NCBI RefSeq assembly: GCF_021283545.2
Contig: NZ_CP128540.1
Span: 3,631,501-3,695,500 of the forward strand
Length of the DNA: 64,000 bases
Origin: Pseudomonas alloputida
GTDB taxonomy: Bacteria > Pseudomonadota > Gammaproteobacteria > Pseudomonadales > Pseudomonadaceae
Direction of reading: 5' to 3'
Position numbers and translations under genes: made by a program. Positions within the stretch are counted from its first letter, which is position 1. Every line of letters starts with the position of its first letter. The notes beneath the pieces are model-generated. The model did no database searches. It was not told where the DNA came from and saw nothing but the letters and a program-made list of their open reading frames with translations. Shown here in pieces: positions 50,362 through 59,155 of this stretch.

Positions 50362-51321
50362 ATGAATGACACACCGCCGTTACTGTTCGCCTTGCAAGGC
50401 AGCCAGGACTATGGGAATGCCGTGGCGCAACGCTTGGGCAGGAAACTGTCTGCACATGAAGAGCGCGACTACGAGGACGGTGAGCACAAGTGCTGGCCTG
50501 GCGAATCGGTGGACGGTCGATCGGTCATCGTCTTCCACTCGCTGTATGGTGACGCGCACCACAGCGCGCATGACAAGCTATGCCGGTTGTTGTTCTTCTG
50601 TGGCGCGCTCAAGGACGCTGCTGCCCGCCAGGTGACGGCAGTCACGCCTTACCTCTGTTATGGTCGCAAGGACCGTAAGGTGGAGTTTCAGGACGCTATC
50701 ATCACCCGCCATGTGGCTCGGCTGATGGAAAGCTGCGGCGTGGACCGCATTGTGGCGCTGGACGTGCACAACCCCAGCGCCTTCGACAACGCCTACCGAA
50801 TCCCGAGCTGGAACCTGCAATGCACCCAGCTATTCGCCCAACGCCTGGCCCCGCTACTCGGTGAGCAGGCGGTCACGGTCGTGTCACCGGATATCGGTGG
50901 CGTCAAACGCGCCGAGCAGTTTCGCCAGGCCCTGGCGCACCTGCTGGCGCGACCGGTCTCGGTGGCCATGATGGAGAAACACCGCCAGCAGGCAGGCCTG
51001 AGCGGCGAACACCTGGTCGGTAACGTGGCAGGCAGCACCGTCATCGTATTCGACGACCTGATCAGCACGGGGCAGACGCTGCTACGCGCTGCCCAGGCCT
51101 GCCGGCAGGCCGGAGCCAGCCGCATGCTGGCCGCGGCCACCCACGGCCTGTTCACCACCGGTGGCGAGCTGTTCGACAGCGGCGCGTTCGAACGGGTACT
51201 GGTGGCCGACAGCATCGCCCCCTTTCGCCTGCCTGTGCGATGCCTGGAGCAACTGGATATCGTCGATACCAGCGCCCTGGTCGCCGAGCTGCTTGCCAAC
51301 CGTTCGGGCCCTGGCGCATGA
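50362..51321 (+). CDS. Ribose-phosphate pyrophosphokinase-like protein
   Basis: A 319-residue member of the PRPP synthetase family: TPYLCYGRKDRKVEF is the catalytic loop (normally PYARQDRK), and VIVFDDLISTGQTLL is the PRPP-binding loop (normally VDDMIDTGGT). Length matches bacterial Prs (about 315). Several loop residues differ from housekeeping Prs, so this is probably an accessory paralogue. ATG at 50362 follows GAGCGCAGGG. It may be co-expressed with the stress protein. Confidence 0.82.
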   Translation: MNDTPPLLFALQGSQDYGNAVAQRLGRKLSAHEERDYEDGEHKCWPGESVDGRSVIVFHSLYGDAHHSAHDKLCRLLFFCGALKDAAARQVTAVTPYLCYGRKDRKVEFQDAIITRHVARLMESCGVDRIVALDVHNPSAFDNAYRIPSWNLQCTQLFAQRLAPLLGEQAVTVVSPDIGGVKRAEQFRQALAHLLARPVSVAMMEKHRQQAGLSGEHLVGNVAGSTVIVFDDLISTGQTLLRAAQACRQAGASRMLAAATHGLFTTGGELFDSGAFERVLVADSIAPFRLPVRCLEQLDIVDTSALVAELLANRSGPGA

Positions 51322-51516
51322 CCCCGGCGCAGGTGGCGCCGGCGGAGTGTCCCTGCTCCTGAAATCGTCGGGCCATTTGGCCATGAGGGCCGTGTCGCAC
51401 ACCATGCTGATGGTGTTCGCGCAGAGCATCATGGGAACAGCTATAACCGTCTACCCTGCCCCCAGCCAAAGGCGTAACCCTTGAAAACTGACCCCGGCAC
51501 CATGGGAGCACTGTGC

Positions 51517-52110
51517 ATGCCTATCGACTTCAGACCCGCTCGAGTCTCGGACGCGCATGATATTGCGCGCTTCTTTCAACTGACATCGGAGGGCATGGCC
51601 GATTACATATGGAGCAAGCTCGCCGCACCTGGAGAAACCTTGCTGAGTGTCGGTGCGTCTCGCTATGCCAGAGAACAGGGCGACTTTTCATACAAGAACT
51701 GCCTGATGGCCACTTTCGAAGGGCGCGTCATCGGCATGATGCATAGCTATGCCTTGCGCGCAACGCCTGACAGGCCAGTCGAGACCGACCCCGTCCTCGC
51801 GCCTTATTCCGACATGGAAATACCCGATACCTTGTACATATCCAGCCTGGCACTGGATGAGGCCTGGCGGAGCCAGGGGCTGGGTGCCGAGTTTCTTCGC
51901 CACGCCCAGCAGCGCGCTGACGACGCAGGCCTCGATGGACTATGCCTGATCGATTACGCAGAAAACCACGGTGCACGCCGCTTCTACGAACGTCATGGTT
52001 TTCAAATTGTTAAAACCTGCCAGATCGTTCCGCACCCGATGCTGGGCGTTACCGGTGAAGCCTATTTAATGTATCGCCCTACTCACAACGTGCTCGAGAG
52101 ACAGCCATGA
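51517..52110 (+). CDS. GNAT-family N-acetyltransferase
   Basis: A 197-residue GNAT protein: FRPARVSDAHDIARFFQLTS at the N-terminus, TLYISSLALDEAWRSQGLGAEFLRHAQQRA as motif A with the acetyl-CoA pyrophosphate loop (QGLGAE), and ENHGARRFYERHGFQIV as motif B. The substrate is unknown. The ATG at 51517 follows GGGAG. The stop overlaps the cupin start by 4 bp (ATGA), so the two are coupled. Confidence 0.85.
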   Translation: MPIDFRPARVSDAHDIARFFQLTSEGMADYIWSKLAAPGETLLSVGASRYAREQGDFSYKNCLMATFEGRVIGMMHSYALRATPDRPVETDPVLAPYSDMEIPDTLYISSLALDEAWRSQGLGAEFLRHAQQRADDAGLDGLCLIDYAENHGARRFYERHGFQIVKTCQIVPHPMLGVTGEAYLMYRPTHNVLERQP

Positions 52111-52466
52111 ACCAGAAACTGACCGTGTTCCGCGAACTGGATATCCAACCGCTGCGCGACCTGCCCTTCTTTGAAGAAGTATTGGAAGGCACCCCTCACA
52201 CGCTGACGTCCAAGTACTATCACGATGAACAGCAAGGTCGCATTTCCGGAGAATGGGAAGCCAGCACCGGGGCGTGGCGCATTGACTACAAAGTCTGGGA
52301 GTTCTGCCATGTCCTGAGTGGGTGCTGTGTCATTGAGCTTGAGGGTTGCGCCCCGGTCACACTGGCCGCTGGCGACACGTTCATTATCGAACCGGGCGCC
52401 AAGGGCAAATGGACCGTAGTGGAAGACATGAAGAAGAATTTCGTGATCCTCGTGCCCGCGAACTAA
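52107..52466 (+). CDS. Small cupin-domain protein
   Basis: A 119-residue single-cupin protein. WEFCHVLSGCCVIEL and GDTFIIEPGAKGKWTVVEDMKK form the two cupin motifs; the latter (GxKGxW) is typical of the EutQ/ureidoglycine-type cupin_3 group. Only one of the usual metal-binding histidines is obvious, so metal binding is doubtful. It is coupled to the acetyltransferase. Function unknown. Confidence 0.78.
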   Translation: MNQKLTVFRELDIQPLRDLPFFEEVLEGTPHTLTSKYYHDEQQGRISGEWEASTGAWRIDYKVWEFCHVLSGCCVIELEGCAPVTLAAGDTFIIEPGAKGKWTVVEDMKKNFVILVPAN

Positions 52467-52533
52467 GCCACTGAATGCTGGCTGAAGCCGACTATGCTGG
52501 TAGCAATCCACTCGTCGGCACAGGGGCTGTCAA

Positions 52534-54171
52534 ATGGGCATGAAGCGCAGGTTGGGACGGGCTGCTTGGCTGATGCTACTGATCCACCTGCTGTTCTCGC
52601 CCCTGCTCCACGCAGGCACCCCTCAGGCCGGGCCGGAGATAGAGGGTGTGATTGCCGAACCCGCCCCGCTGACCGTCATCAACCGCACGGTGCTGGTCTT
52701 TCGTGCGACGCTGCTGGGCGAAACACCCAAGGTGCGCGCCCAGCGCGCCAAGAAGGTCATCGAGGAAACGCTCCAGGAAACGAACGACCTGGAGGTTCGC
52801 GTCGACCCTATCCTGCGAAGCTACCTGGTGCTGCTGGGCGGGCGCCGTGCATTCATCGTGACGCCACTGGATGCTGCGGCCGACAACATTACAACAGGCG
52901 AAGCCGCCGAGCAGGCCGCCGAGAACCTGCGCCTTGTCGTCGAGGAAACCCGCCAGGCGCGTAGCCTGCGGTTCTTGCTCACCGCGATAGGCTACAGCGC
53001 TGCGGCAACCTTGGTCTTTTTCATGCTGGTAAAGGCCGCAGGCTACTGTCGACGCAAGCTCCTGGGGCTGCTGCCCAAACTGATGGGCAAACACTCCGAG
53101 CGCCTCAAGGTCGGCCACACGCAACTGTTCGACCTGCAGAACCTGTACTACCTGATCGACCGTTCACTCTGGCTGCTGTACTGGTTGGTCGTGTTGTTGT
53201 TCTGCTACCAGTGGCTGGGCTTCGTGCTGTCTCAGTTCCCCTACACAAGGTCTTGGGGGGAAAGCCTCAATATCCACCTGATGGCGCTGCTCAACTACCT
53301 GATCAGCGGTATTTTGCGCGCCATGCCCGGCCTGGCCGTTGCACTGTCGATCTTCTTCATCGCCCGTGGCATCAGCGCCTTCTCCAAGCGTGTGCTAAGG
53401 CGCATGGCACGCCCGGGCACGTTGAAATGGCTGACCGCTGAAACCTTGCAACCAACCATGCGCCTGACGTCGCTGGCGATCTGGCTCTTCGCCCTGGTGA
53501 TGGCCTACCCCTATCTACCCGGCTCGGGTACCGATGCCTTCAAGGGGTTGTCAGTGTTGCTCGGTCTGATGATTTCACTGGGGGCGACCAGTGTCATCGG
53601 CCAAGGGGCAGCCGGATTGATCCTTACCTACACACGCACGCTGCGCGCCGGTGAATTTGTACGTGTGGGTGATCACGAGGGCACGGTGACCGAGGTGGGC
53701 ATGTTCACCACGACCATTCGCACCGGGCTTGGCGAAGTGCTGACACTCCCCAACTCGATGATTACCGGCTCGGTGACCAAGAACTACTCACGTATCGTGC
53801 AAGGGCCAGGCTATGTGGTCGATACCGTGGTGACCATCGGCTACGACACCCCGTGGCGTCAGGTCGAGGCGATGTTGCTGGAAGCGGCTCGGCGCACCGA
53901 CGGCGTGCTGCAAACGCCCACGCCCCAGGTATTCCAGACGGCGCTGTCGGACTTCTACCCCGAGTACCGATTAGTGGCCCAGGCCATTCCGTCAGAGCCC
54001 AGGCCACGCGCGCAGCTTTTGAGCCTGTTGCACGCCAATATCCAGGACGTGTTCAACGAGTATGGGGTGCAAATCATGTCGCCTCACTACCTGGGCGACC
54101 CCGAGCAGCCCAAATGGGTGCCCAAGGAGCAGTGGCACGCGGCCCCGTCCAAACCTGAAAACACCGGGTGA
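52534..54171 (+). CDS. MscS-family mechanosensitive ion channel
   Basis: A 545-residue membrane protein with a signal peptide (residues 1-28), a periplasmic domain (30-145), membrane helices (about 150-345) and the MscS pore and beta domain: GLMISLGATSVIGQGAAGLILTYTRTLRAGEFVRVGDHEG in pieces around 350-390, then TLPNSMITGSVTKNYSR. A C-terminal alpha/beta domain follows. It releases osmolytes when turgor rises. A second ATG two codons after 52534 is possible. Confidence 0.88.
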   Translation: MGMKRRLGRAAWLMLLIHLLFSPLLHAGTPQAGPEIEGVIAEPAPLTVINRTVLVFRATLLGETPKVRAQRAKKVIEETLQETNDLEVRVDPILRSYLVLLGGRRAFIVTPLDAAADNITTGEAAEQAAENLRLVVEETRQARSLRFLLTAIGYSAAATLVFFMLVKAAGYCRRKLLGLLPKLMGKHSERLKVGHTQLFDLQNLYYLIDRSLWLLYWLVVLLFCYQWLGFVLSQFPYTRSWGESLNIHLMALLNYLISGILRAMPGLAVALSIFFIARGISAFSKRVLRRMARPGTLKWLTAETLQPTMRLTSLAIWLFALVMAYPYLPGSGTDAFKGLSVLLGLMISLGATSVIGQGAAGLILTYTRTLRAGEFVRVGDHEGTVTEVGMFTTTIRTGLGEVLTLPNSMITGSVTKNYSRIVQGPGYVVDTVVTIGYDTPWRQVEAMLLEAARRTDGVLQTPTPQVFQTALSDFYPEYRLVAQAIPSEPRPRAQLLSLLHANIQDVFNEYGVQIMSPHYLGDPEQPKWVPKEQWHAAPSKPENTG

Positions 54172-54332
54172 GCAATGAGGCCTCAGGTGCCGCGCAATGA
54201 TCACCGGCCCACAGACCGCCAGCAGGACATTGGAGACGGTGAGGCCGATATGGGTCCAACGCATGCCGAGCAGCGCCCCCATCACCAACCCGCTGTGCAC
54301 CCAACCACTTTGAGCACGGCGCAGAACCAAGC

Positions 54333-55220
54333 TCAAAGGTCCAGCGCCCCCCTGAGCAAGGCGTCAAGCACGCGCGCGACGTCAGCACCCTGCTCGTCCA
54401 GCAGGCATACCGGCAGCCCGTGCAAGGCCGCTTGCACACCGGCCAGTCCCTCGCCTGTCAAGGCCAGCGGACAATCAATTTCCATCTGCAGCGAGCGCAG
54501 GCGCTTGGCCAAGGCAGGGCTCACCGGTGGCTGCAGCGCGATCACCAGTGCCGCAGGCTGCACCGCTGCACACAGCAGCGGGAGCTCTTCCAGCGGCTGC
54601 CCGCAGCCGAGCACGTCGATGCGTTGTCGCTCGCTGCTCAACAGCAGCCCGGCGCACAACACCTGGCATTCGGCTTGACCCTCGGTACCCGCCAGCAGCA
54701 CCCGCGGCGCATCGACCTGGTTCATCTGCAAGCGCAGCAGCAGCCGGGCGCGCAAGAACGTATCGAGAAACAGCCATTGGCTACGCTGGCCTGGCGCAGT
54801 ACCTGAAGCCAGGTCATGCCAAACCGGCATCAGCACGTCCCGCAGCACCGTGGCCTTTGGCAAAAGTGTGAACAGCTGTCCATGGATCGCTTCCAGCGCC
54901 TGCGCATCGAATGCCCTGGAAGCGCGCGCAACGGCGGCGCGCCAGTCGTCAAAGGCCGAGGGCTGCTGCACAGGCGCCTCAGGCTGGCCGGCGAGCCTGT
55001 CGCCAACCTTGCTGATGGGCAGGCCGTTGGCGGTCCAGCGCAAGATGTCACGTATGCGCTGCACATCCTGAGCCGTGTACAAGCGATGGCCGCCCTCGGT
55101 GCGCTGCGGGCGAATCAACCCATGACGCCGCTCCCAGGCACGCAAGGTCACCGGATTGATGCCGGTCAGGCTGACCACATCGCGCATGGGTAGCAATTCG
55201 GGTGGGGTGGCGTCGGTCAT
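54333..55220 (-). CDS. MerR-family light-response regulator (B12-type, LitR/PplR-like)
   Basis: A 295-residue protein: MerR DNA-binding domain at residues 8-78 ([34 protein letters not shown]) and a C-terminal B12-binding-type domain (about 90-290) with [20 protein letters not shown] and [16 protein letters not shown]. The cobalamin-ligand motif DxHxxG and the E/DxH core are not present, which suits class II LitR proteins (PplR1 and PplR2 in P. putida) that pair with a LOV protein instead of sensing AdoB12. It is divergent from the LOV gene, 153 bp away. It likely represses the flanking TRTACA-N12-TGTAYA promoters in the dark. Confidence 0.85.
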   Translation of the reverse strand: MTDATPPELLPMRDVVSLTGINPVTLRAWERRHGLIRPQRTEGGHRLYTAQDVQRIRDILRWTANGLPISKVGDRLAGQPEAPVQQPSAFDDWRAAVARASRAFDAQALEAIHGQLFTLLPKATVLRDVLMPVWHDLASGTAPGQRSQWLFLDTFLRARLLLRLQMNQVDAPRVLLAGTEGQAECQVLCAGLLLSSERQRIDVLGCGQPLEELPLLCAAVQPAALVIALQPPVSPALAKRLRSLQMEIDCPLALTGEGLAGVQAALHGLPVCLLDEQGADVARVLDALLRGALDL

Positions 55221-55306
55221 AACGAGGTGTCATTCAAGGGGTGATACATTCTAAACCCAGATGCACCTTCTGCGGCGAGCCTCCTTGGTTCATCATGCAA
55301 CAAACG

Positions 55307-55340
55307 GCGCCAAAAGCTTCTGCAAGGAAGCCTTTGGCGC
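55307..55340. other. Inverted repeat in the LOV gene leader
   Basis: GCGCCAAA-A-GCTTC and GAAGC-C-TTTGGCGC form a 13-pair stem with one mismatch and a 6-base loop, ending 33 bp before the LOV start codon. It has no T-run. It could be a regulator site or an RNA structure. Confidence 0.55.
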
Positions 55341-55373
55341 ACATCGCATACGAAATGCCTGTAGGTGAGCCCC

Positions 55374-55820
55374 ATGATCAACGCAAAACTCCTGCAACTG
55401 ATGGTCGAACATTCCAACGATGGCATCGTTGTCGCCGAGCAGGAAGGCAATGAGAGCATCCTTATCTACGTCAACCCGGCCTTCGAGCGCCTGACCGGCT
55501 ACTGCGCCGACGATATTCTCTATCAGGACTGCCGTTTTCTTCAGGGCGAGGATCACGACCAGCCGGGCATCGCAATTATCCGCGAGGCGATCCGCGAAGG
55601 CCGCCCCTGCTGCCAGGTGCTGCGCAACTACCGCAAAGACGGCAGCCTGTTCTGGAACGAGTTGTCCATCACACCGGTGCACAACGAGGCGGACCAGCTG
55701 ACCTACTACATCGGCATCCAGCGCGATGTCACAGCGCAAGTATTCGCCGAGGAAAGGGTTCGCGAGCTGGAGGCTGAAGTGGCGGAACTGCGCCGGCAGC
55801 AGGGCCAGGCCAAGCACTGA
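55374..55820 (+). CDS. Short LOV blue-light photoreceptor (PpSB-LOV type)
   Basis: A 148-residue protein made of a PAS/LOV core (about 15-118) and a C-terminal coiled-coil helix (AEERVRELEAEVAELRRQQ). QDCRFLQG contains the photoactive Cys53 that forms the flavin adduct; NYRKDGSLFWNELSITPV is the conserved FMN-contact block. Length and sequence closely match the PpSB1/PpSB2-LOV proteins of P. putida, which have no effector domain. The ATG at 55374 (MINAKLLQLM) was chosen over a GTG three codons upstream because AGGTG is correctly spaced. It probably binds the neighbouring MerR regulator in light (known for the P. putida pair, from memory). Confidence 0.92.
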   Translation: MINAKLLQLMVEHSNDGIVVAEQEGNESILIYVNPAFERLTGYCADDILYQDCRFLQGEDHDQPGIAIIREAIREGRPCCQVLRNYRKDGSLFWNELSITPVHNEADQLTYYIGIQRDVTAQVFAEERVRELEAEVAELRRQQGQAKH

Positions 55821-55829
55821 CAAAAAACC

Positions 55830-55853
55830 TATACAAGACCGTTGACTTGTATA
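55830..55853. promoter_or_regulatory. Light-regulator operator 1
   Basis: TATACA, 12 bases, TGTATA: matches TRTACA-N12-TGTAYA. A TTGACT -35-like hexamer lies within the spacer (55842-55847). It precedes the NTF2-like gene. Confidence 0.7.
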
Positions 55854-55880
55854 GATAAAGGCTTAGGCTTCAGTTATACC

Positions 55881-55904
55881 TGTACAACAATTCAATTTTG
55901 TACA
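55881..55904. promoter_or_regulatory. Light-regulator operator 2
   Basis: TGTACA, 12 bases, TGTACA, a perfect half-site pair, extended to CCTGTACAA and TTTGTACAGG. It ends 19 bp before the ATG of the NTF2-like gene. Confidence 0.75.
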
Positions 55905-55923
55905 GGATTGCCTGGAGCCCAGT

Positions 55924-56346
55924 ATGTCAGCGTACCTACAACAATTCGCCGAGCGCTTCGCCCGCCTTGATGGGGCTAGCCTCGAAACGCTGGATAAACT
56001 GTACAGCGACGATGTCACCTTTCGTGATCCCCTGCACCAGATACAGGGGCTGCAGGCCCTGCGTGCCTACTTCGAGCAGTTGTACGCCAACGCCACCGAT
56101 ATCCGCTACGCCTTCACCAGCGCCGACGAGGTAAAGCCCGGGCAGGGCTACCTGCGTTGGACACTGCAGTTTTGCCACCCGCGCCTGGCCGGCGGCCAGC
56201 CGATCACGCTGCAAGGCTGCAGCTGCCTGCATTGGCGCGACCGTGTGCATTTCCACCAGGACTATTTCGACGCCGGCGCCCTGCTTTATGAGCACCTTCC
56301 CGTCATGGGCACAGCAATCCGCTGGCTCAAAGGCAGGCTGGCATGA
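55924..56346 (+). CDS. NTF2-like (SnoaL-type) protein
   Basis: A 140-residue cone-fold protein: LDKLYSDDVTFRDPLHQIQGLQALRAYFEQLY is typical of the SnoaL/NTF2-like family. These bind small hydrophobic ligands or catalyse isomerisations; no catalytic set can be assigned. It heads a six-gene light-regulated operon, and its stop overlaps the SDR start by 4 bp. The operon context suggests a role in modifying membrane fatty acids. Confidence 0.82.
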   Translation: MSAYLQQFAERFARLDGASLETLDKLYSDDVTFRDPLHQIQGLQALRAYFEQLYANATDIRYAFTSADEVKPGQGYLRWTLQFCHPRLAGGQPITLQGCSCLHWRDRVHFHQDYFDAGALLYEHLPVMGTAIRWLKGRLA

Positions 56347-57095
56347 GCCGCTGTTGGCTGACCGGCGCCAGCAGTGGTATCGGTGCCGCGCTCGCGCAAG
56401 TCCTCCTGGAGCAAGGCCACCAGGTCGCCTTGGGCGGGCGCAACGCCGACCGCCTTGCCCCGCTGGCAGAACGGTTTCCCGGGCAGGCATTGCTGGCCAT
56501 TGGCGATCTTGACAACCCGGAGCAGGTCGCCGGCATCGCTGCGCATATCGAGCAGGCCTGGGGAGGCCTGGACATGGCCATTCTCAATGCCGGCACCTGC
56601 GAATACCTGGAGCCTGGGCATTTCGATCCGGCGTTGGTCGAGCGCGTCATGCGCACCAACCTGCTGGGCGTCAGCTACTGCCTGGCGGCGGCACTGCCCT
56701 TGCTTCGCGCAGGCAAACGCCCCCACCTGGTGGTGATGGGCAGTTCGGTAACCTGGCTGGCCTTGCCCCGCGCTGGCGCCTATGGGGCGTCCAAGGCCGC
56801 AGTGCGCTATCTGGTGGAGTCACAGCGAATCGACCTGGCCCGCGAAGGCATCGCGGTCACCCTGGTGAGCCCAGGCTTCGTGGACACGCCCCTGACCCGT
56901 CGCAACGATTTCCCCATGCCACAGCTGTGGTCTGCGCAGCGTGCCGCCCGGCATATCGCCAGGCGCCTGCCCGGCCGCCCCCTGGAAATCAACTTCCCCG
57001 GTCTTTTCACCTTGGTGTTGCGCCTGCTCGGGGCGCTGCCCGCGCGCCTGCGCCTGGCGCTGGGCCAACGCCTCGCCCGTCATGAACAGGAATGA
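56343..57095 (+). CDS. Short-chain dehydrogenase/reductase
   Basis: A 250-residue SDR: TGASSGIG (residues 7-14), NAGTCEYL, GSSVTW with the catalytic Ser and YGASKAAV with Tyr and Lys. The C-terminal part (GRPLEINFPGLFTLVLRLLG) is hydrophobic and may contact the membrane. It is coupled to the NTF2-like gene and lies 6 bp before the FAD oxidoreductase. Substrate unknown. Confidence 0.87.
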   Translation: MSRCWLTGASSGIGAALAQVLLEQGHQVALGGRNADRLAPLAERFPGQALLAIGDLDNPEQVAGIAAHIEQAWGGLDMAILNAGTCEYLEPGHFDPALVERVMRTNLLGVSYCLAAALPLLRAGKRPHLVVMGSSVTWLALPRAGAYGASKAAVRYLVESQRIDLAREGIAVTLVSPGFVDTPLTRRNDFPMPQLWSAQRAARHIARRLPGRPLEINFPGLFTLVLRLLGALPARLRLALGQRLARHEQE

Positions 57096-57101
57096 TGATC
57101 C

Positions 57102-58349
57102 ATGCGTATAGCAATCATCGGCAGTGGCATCGCGGGGCTGACCTGCGCCCATTTGCTGTCACGCAAGCACGAAGTCACGGTTTTCGAGGCCGAGCAATGG
57201 GTCGGGGGCCACACGCACACCCTTGATGTGGTCTGGAAAGGCCAGCGCCATGCAATAGATACCGGTTTCATCGTCTTCAACGACTGGACGTACCCGAACT
57301 TCATCCGCTTGCTCGACCAGCTTCAGGTGCCATCACAGCCGACCGAGATGAGCTTTTCCGTGCATGACCCGATTGCGGGCCTGGAATATAACGGCCACGA
57401 CCTGAACACCCTGTTCGCCCAACGCAGCAACCTGCTGTCCCCAGGGTTCTGGGGGATGATCCGGGACATTCTGCGTTTCAACCGTCAGGCACTGGCCGAC
57501 CTGGACAACCAGCGTATCGATGCCAGCACCACGCTGGGCGACTACCTTCAAGCGAACCGCTATGGGCAACGCTTCATCGATCATTACATCGTACCGATGG
57601 GGTCGGCGATCTGGTCGATGTCTCGCGCAGACATGCTCCACTTCCCGCTTGAGTTCTTCGTGCGCTTCTGCCGCAACCACGGCTTGCTGTCGGTCAACCA
57701 ACGTCCACAGTGGCGGGTGATCAAAGGCGGCTCGCGCAGCTATGTCGCACCGCTGTGCCGGCCGTTCGCTGAGCGCATCCGCCTCAACTGCAAGGTTTAC
57801 CGAGTCAGCCGCGACGAAGGTGGCGTCACCCTCGTGAGCGCGGCCGGCACCGAGCGCTTCGACAATGTGGTGTTCGCTTGCCACAGCGATCAGGCCCTGG
57901 CACTGCTGGAGAACCCCAGCAACCAGGAGCGCGCCGTACTCAGCGCCATCGATTACGCCAGCAACGACGTGGTGCTGCATACCGATACCCGTCTGCTGCC
58001 ACGCCGCCAGCTCGCCTGGGCCAGCTGGAACTACCGCCTGGGCGGCCCCGAGCGGGCTCCCGCCGCGCTGACCTACAACATGAACATTCTGCAAGGTATC
58101 CAGGCACCGACAACCTTCTGCGTGAGCCTCAACCAGACCGCACTGATAGACCCGGCGCAGGTGATCGCCCGCTTCCAGTACGCCCATCCCCAGTACAGCG
58201 TTGCAGCGTCCGCCGCGCAAGCGTGCCAGGAGCAACTGCAAGGGCAACAGCACAGTTACTTCTGCGGCGCCTACTGGGGCAATGGCTTTCATGAAGACGG
58301 GGTGGTCAGCGCACTGAAGGTGGCCGCGCACTTCGGAGAGCAACTGTGA
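57102..58349 (+). CDS. FAD-dependent amine-oxidase-like protein
   Basis: A 415-residue flavoprotein with the dinucleotide motif IIGSGIAGLTCAHLLS (4-19) and the WVGGHTHTLDV motif near residue 35. It belongs to the COG2907 group, which is commonly found with DUF1365 and cyclopropane-fatty-acid synthase genes. That trio has been linked to modified fatty acids such as furan fatty acids in other bacteria (known context; exact reaction here is inference). It overlaps the DUF1365 gene by 4 bp. Confidence 0.87.
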   Translation: MRIAIIGSGIAGLTCAHLLSRKHEVTVFEAEQWVGGHTHTLDVVWKGQRHAIDTGFIVFNDWTYPNFIRLLDQLQVPSQPTEMSFSVHDPIAGLEYNGHDLNTLFAQRSNLLSPGFWGMIRDILRFNRQALADLDNQRIDASTTLGDYLQANRYGQRFIDHYIVPMGSAIWSMSRADMLHFPLEFFVRFCRNHGLLSVNQRPQWRVIKGGSRSYVAPLCRPFAERIRLNCKVYRVSRDEGGVTLVSAAGTERFDNVVFACHSDQALALLENPSNQERAVLSAIDYASNDVVLHTDTRLLPRRQLAWASWNYRLGGPERAPAALTYNMNILQGIQAPTTFCVSLNQTALIDPAQVIARFQYAHPQYSVAASAAQACQEQLQGQQHSYFCGAYWGNGFHEDGVVSALKVAAHFGEQL

Positions 58350-59155
58350 ACAGCAGCCTCTGCGTGGGCTGGATCAGCCACCGACGGCTGACGCCGCGGG
58401 TCCACGCGTTCCGCTACCGGATCGGCATGTTCTACCTGGACCTGGACGAACAATCCTGGCTGATGGGCCTGTCACGCTGGCTGGGACGCTGGCGCCTGGC
58501 GCCGTTGTGCTGGCGCGAGACCGACTACCTGCCCGCCCTGACCCGCCAAGGTGAATCGCTGGCCCAGGCTGCACGCTTGCTGGTCGGGCAGGCGACGGGG
58601 CACCTGCCCGAAGGCCGGGTACAGCTGCTCACGCAACTGAGGTGCTGGGGGCTGTCGTTCAACCCGGTGAGTTTCTATTTCTGCCATGACCGTGACGGGT
58701 GCCTGACCGCGATCCTGATGGAAGTGCGCAACACGCCCTGGCGTGAACGCTTTCATTACGTACTCCCGGTGCAAGGCAACCTTGCCAGGCCCTTCAGCGT
58801 CGGCAAGGCCTTCCATGTGTCGCCGTTCATGCCGTTGGACATGGACTATCGCCTGCGCTTTTTCCTGGACACGGACCATGTACGCATTCAGATGCAGAAC
58901 TGGCAAGGCGGCACAAAGGTGTTCGAGGCCGACCTCGCCCTGCGCCGCAAGCCACTCGATGGTGCAGCGCTGCGTCGGTATGTCCTGAACTTCCCATGGA
59001 TGAGCCTGCGCACCGTCTCGGCCATCTACTGGCAAGCGCTGCGCCTGTTACTCAAACGCACCCCCGTGCATGACCACACCACCTGCCAGGGTGACCTGGC
59101 ACTCGGCCAACCTTGCGAGGACCTTGATGATGTCAAATCCCACCCTGAGCGTTAG
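58346..59155 (+). CDS. DUF1365 family protein
   Basis: A 269-residue protein with GWISHRRLTPRVHAFRYRIGMFYLDLDE at the N-terminus, LRCWGLSFNPVSFYFCHD in the middle and VGKAFHVSPFMPLDMDYRLRF, all hallmarks of DUF1365. Molecular function is not established. It overlaps both neighbours and always tends to travel with COG2907 flavoproteins and CFA-type methyltransferases. Confidence 0.9.
   Translation: MNSSLCVGWISHRRLTPRVHAFRYRIGMFYLDLDEQSWLMGLSRWLGRWRLAPLCWRETDYLPALTRQGESLAQAARLLVGQATGHLPEGRVQLLTQLRCWGLSFNPVSFYFCHDRDGCLTAILMEVRNTPWRERFHYVLPVQGNLARPFSVGKAFHVSPFMPLDMDYRLRFFLDTDHVRIQMQNWQGGTKVFEADLALRRKPLDGAALRRYVLNFPWMSLRTVSAIYWQALRLLLKRTPVHDHTTCQGDLALGQPCEDLDDVKSHPER

Noticed and set aside
53992..54336. 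A minus-strand frame containing a hydrophobic stretch after the light-response MerR gene.
   Set aside because: It needs a TTG start, overlaps the MscS gene for most of its length and has no recognised family; at best a remnant of a membrane protein at 54180-54330.
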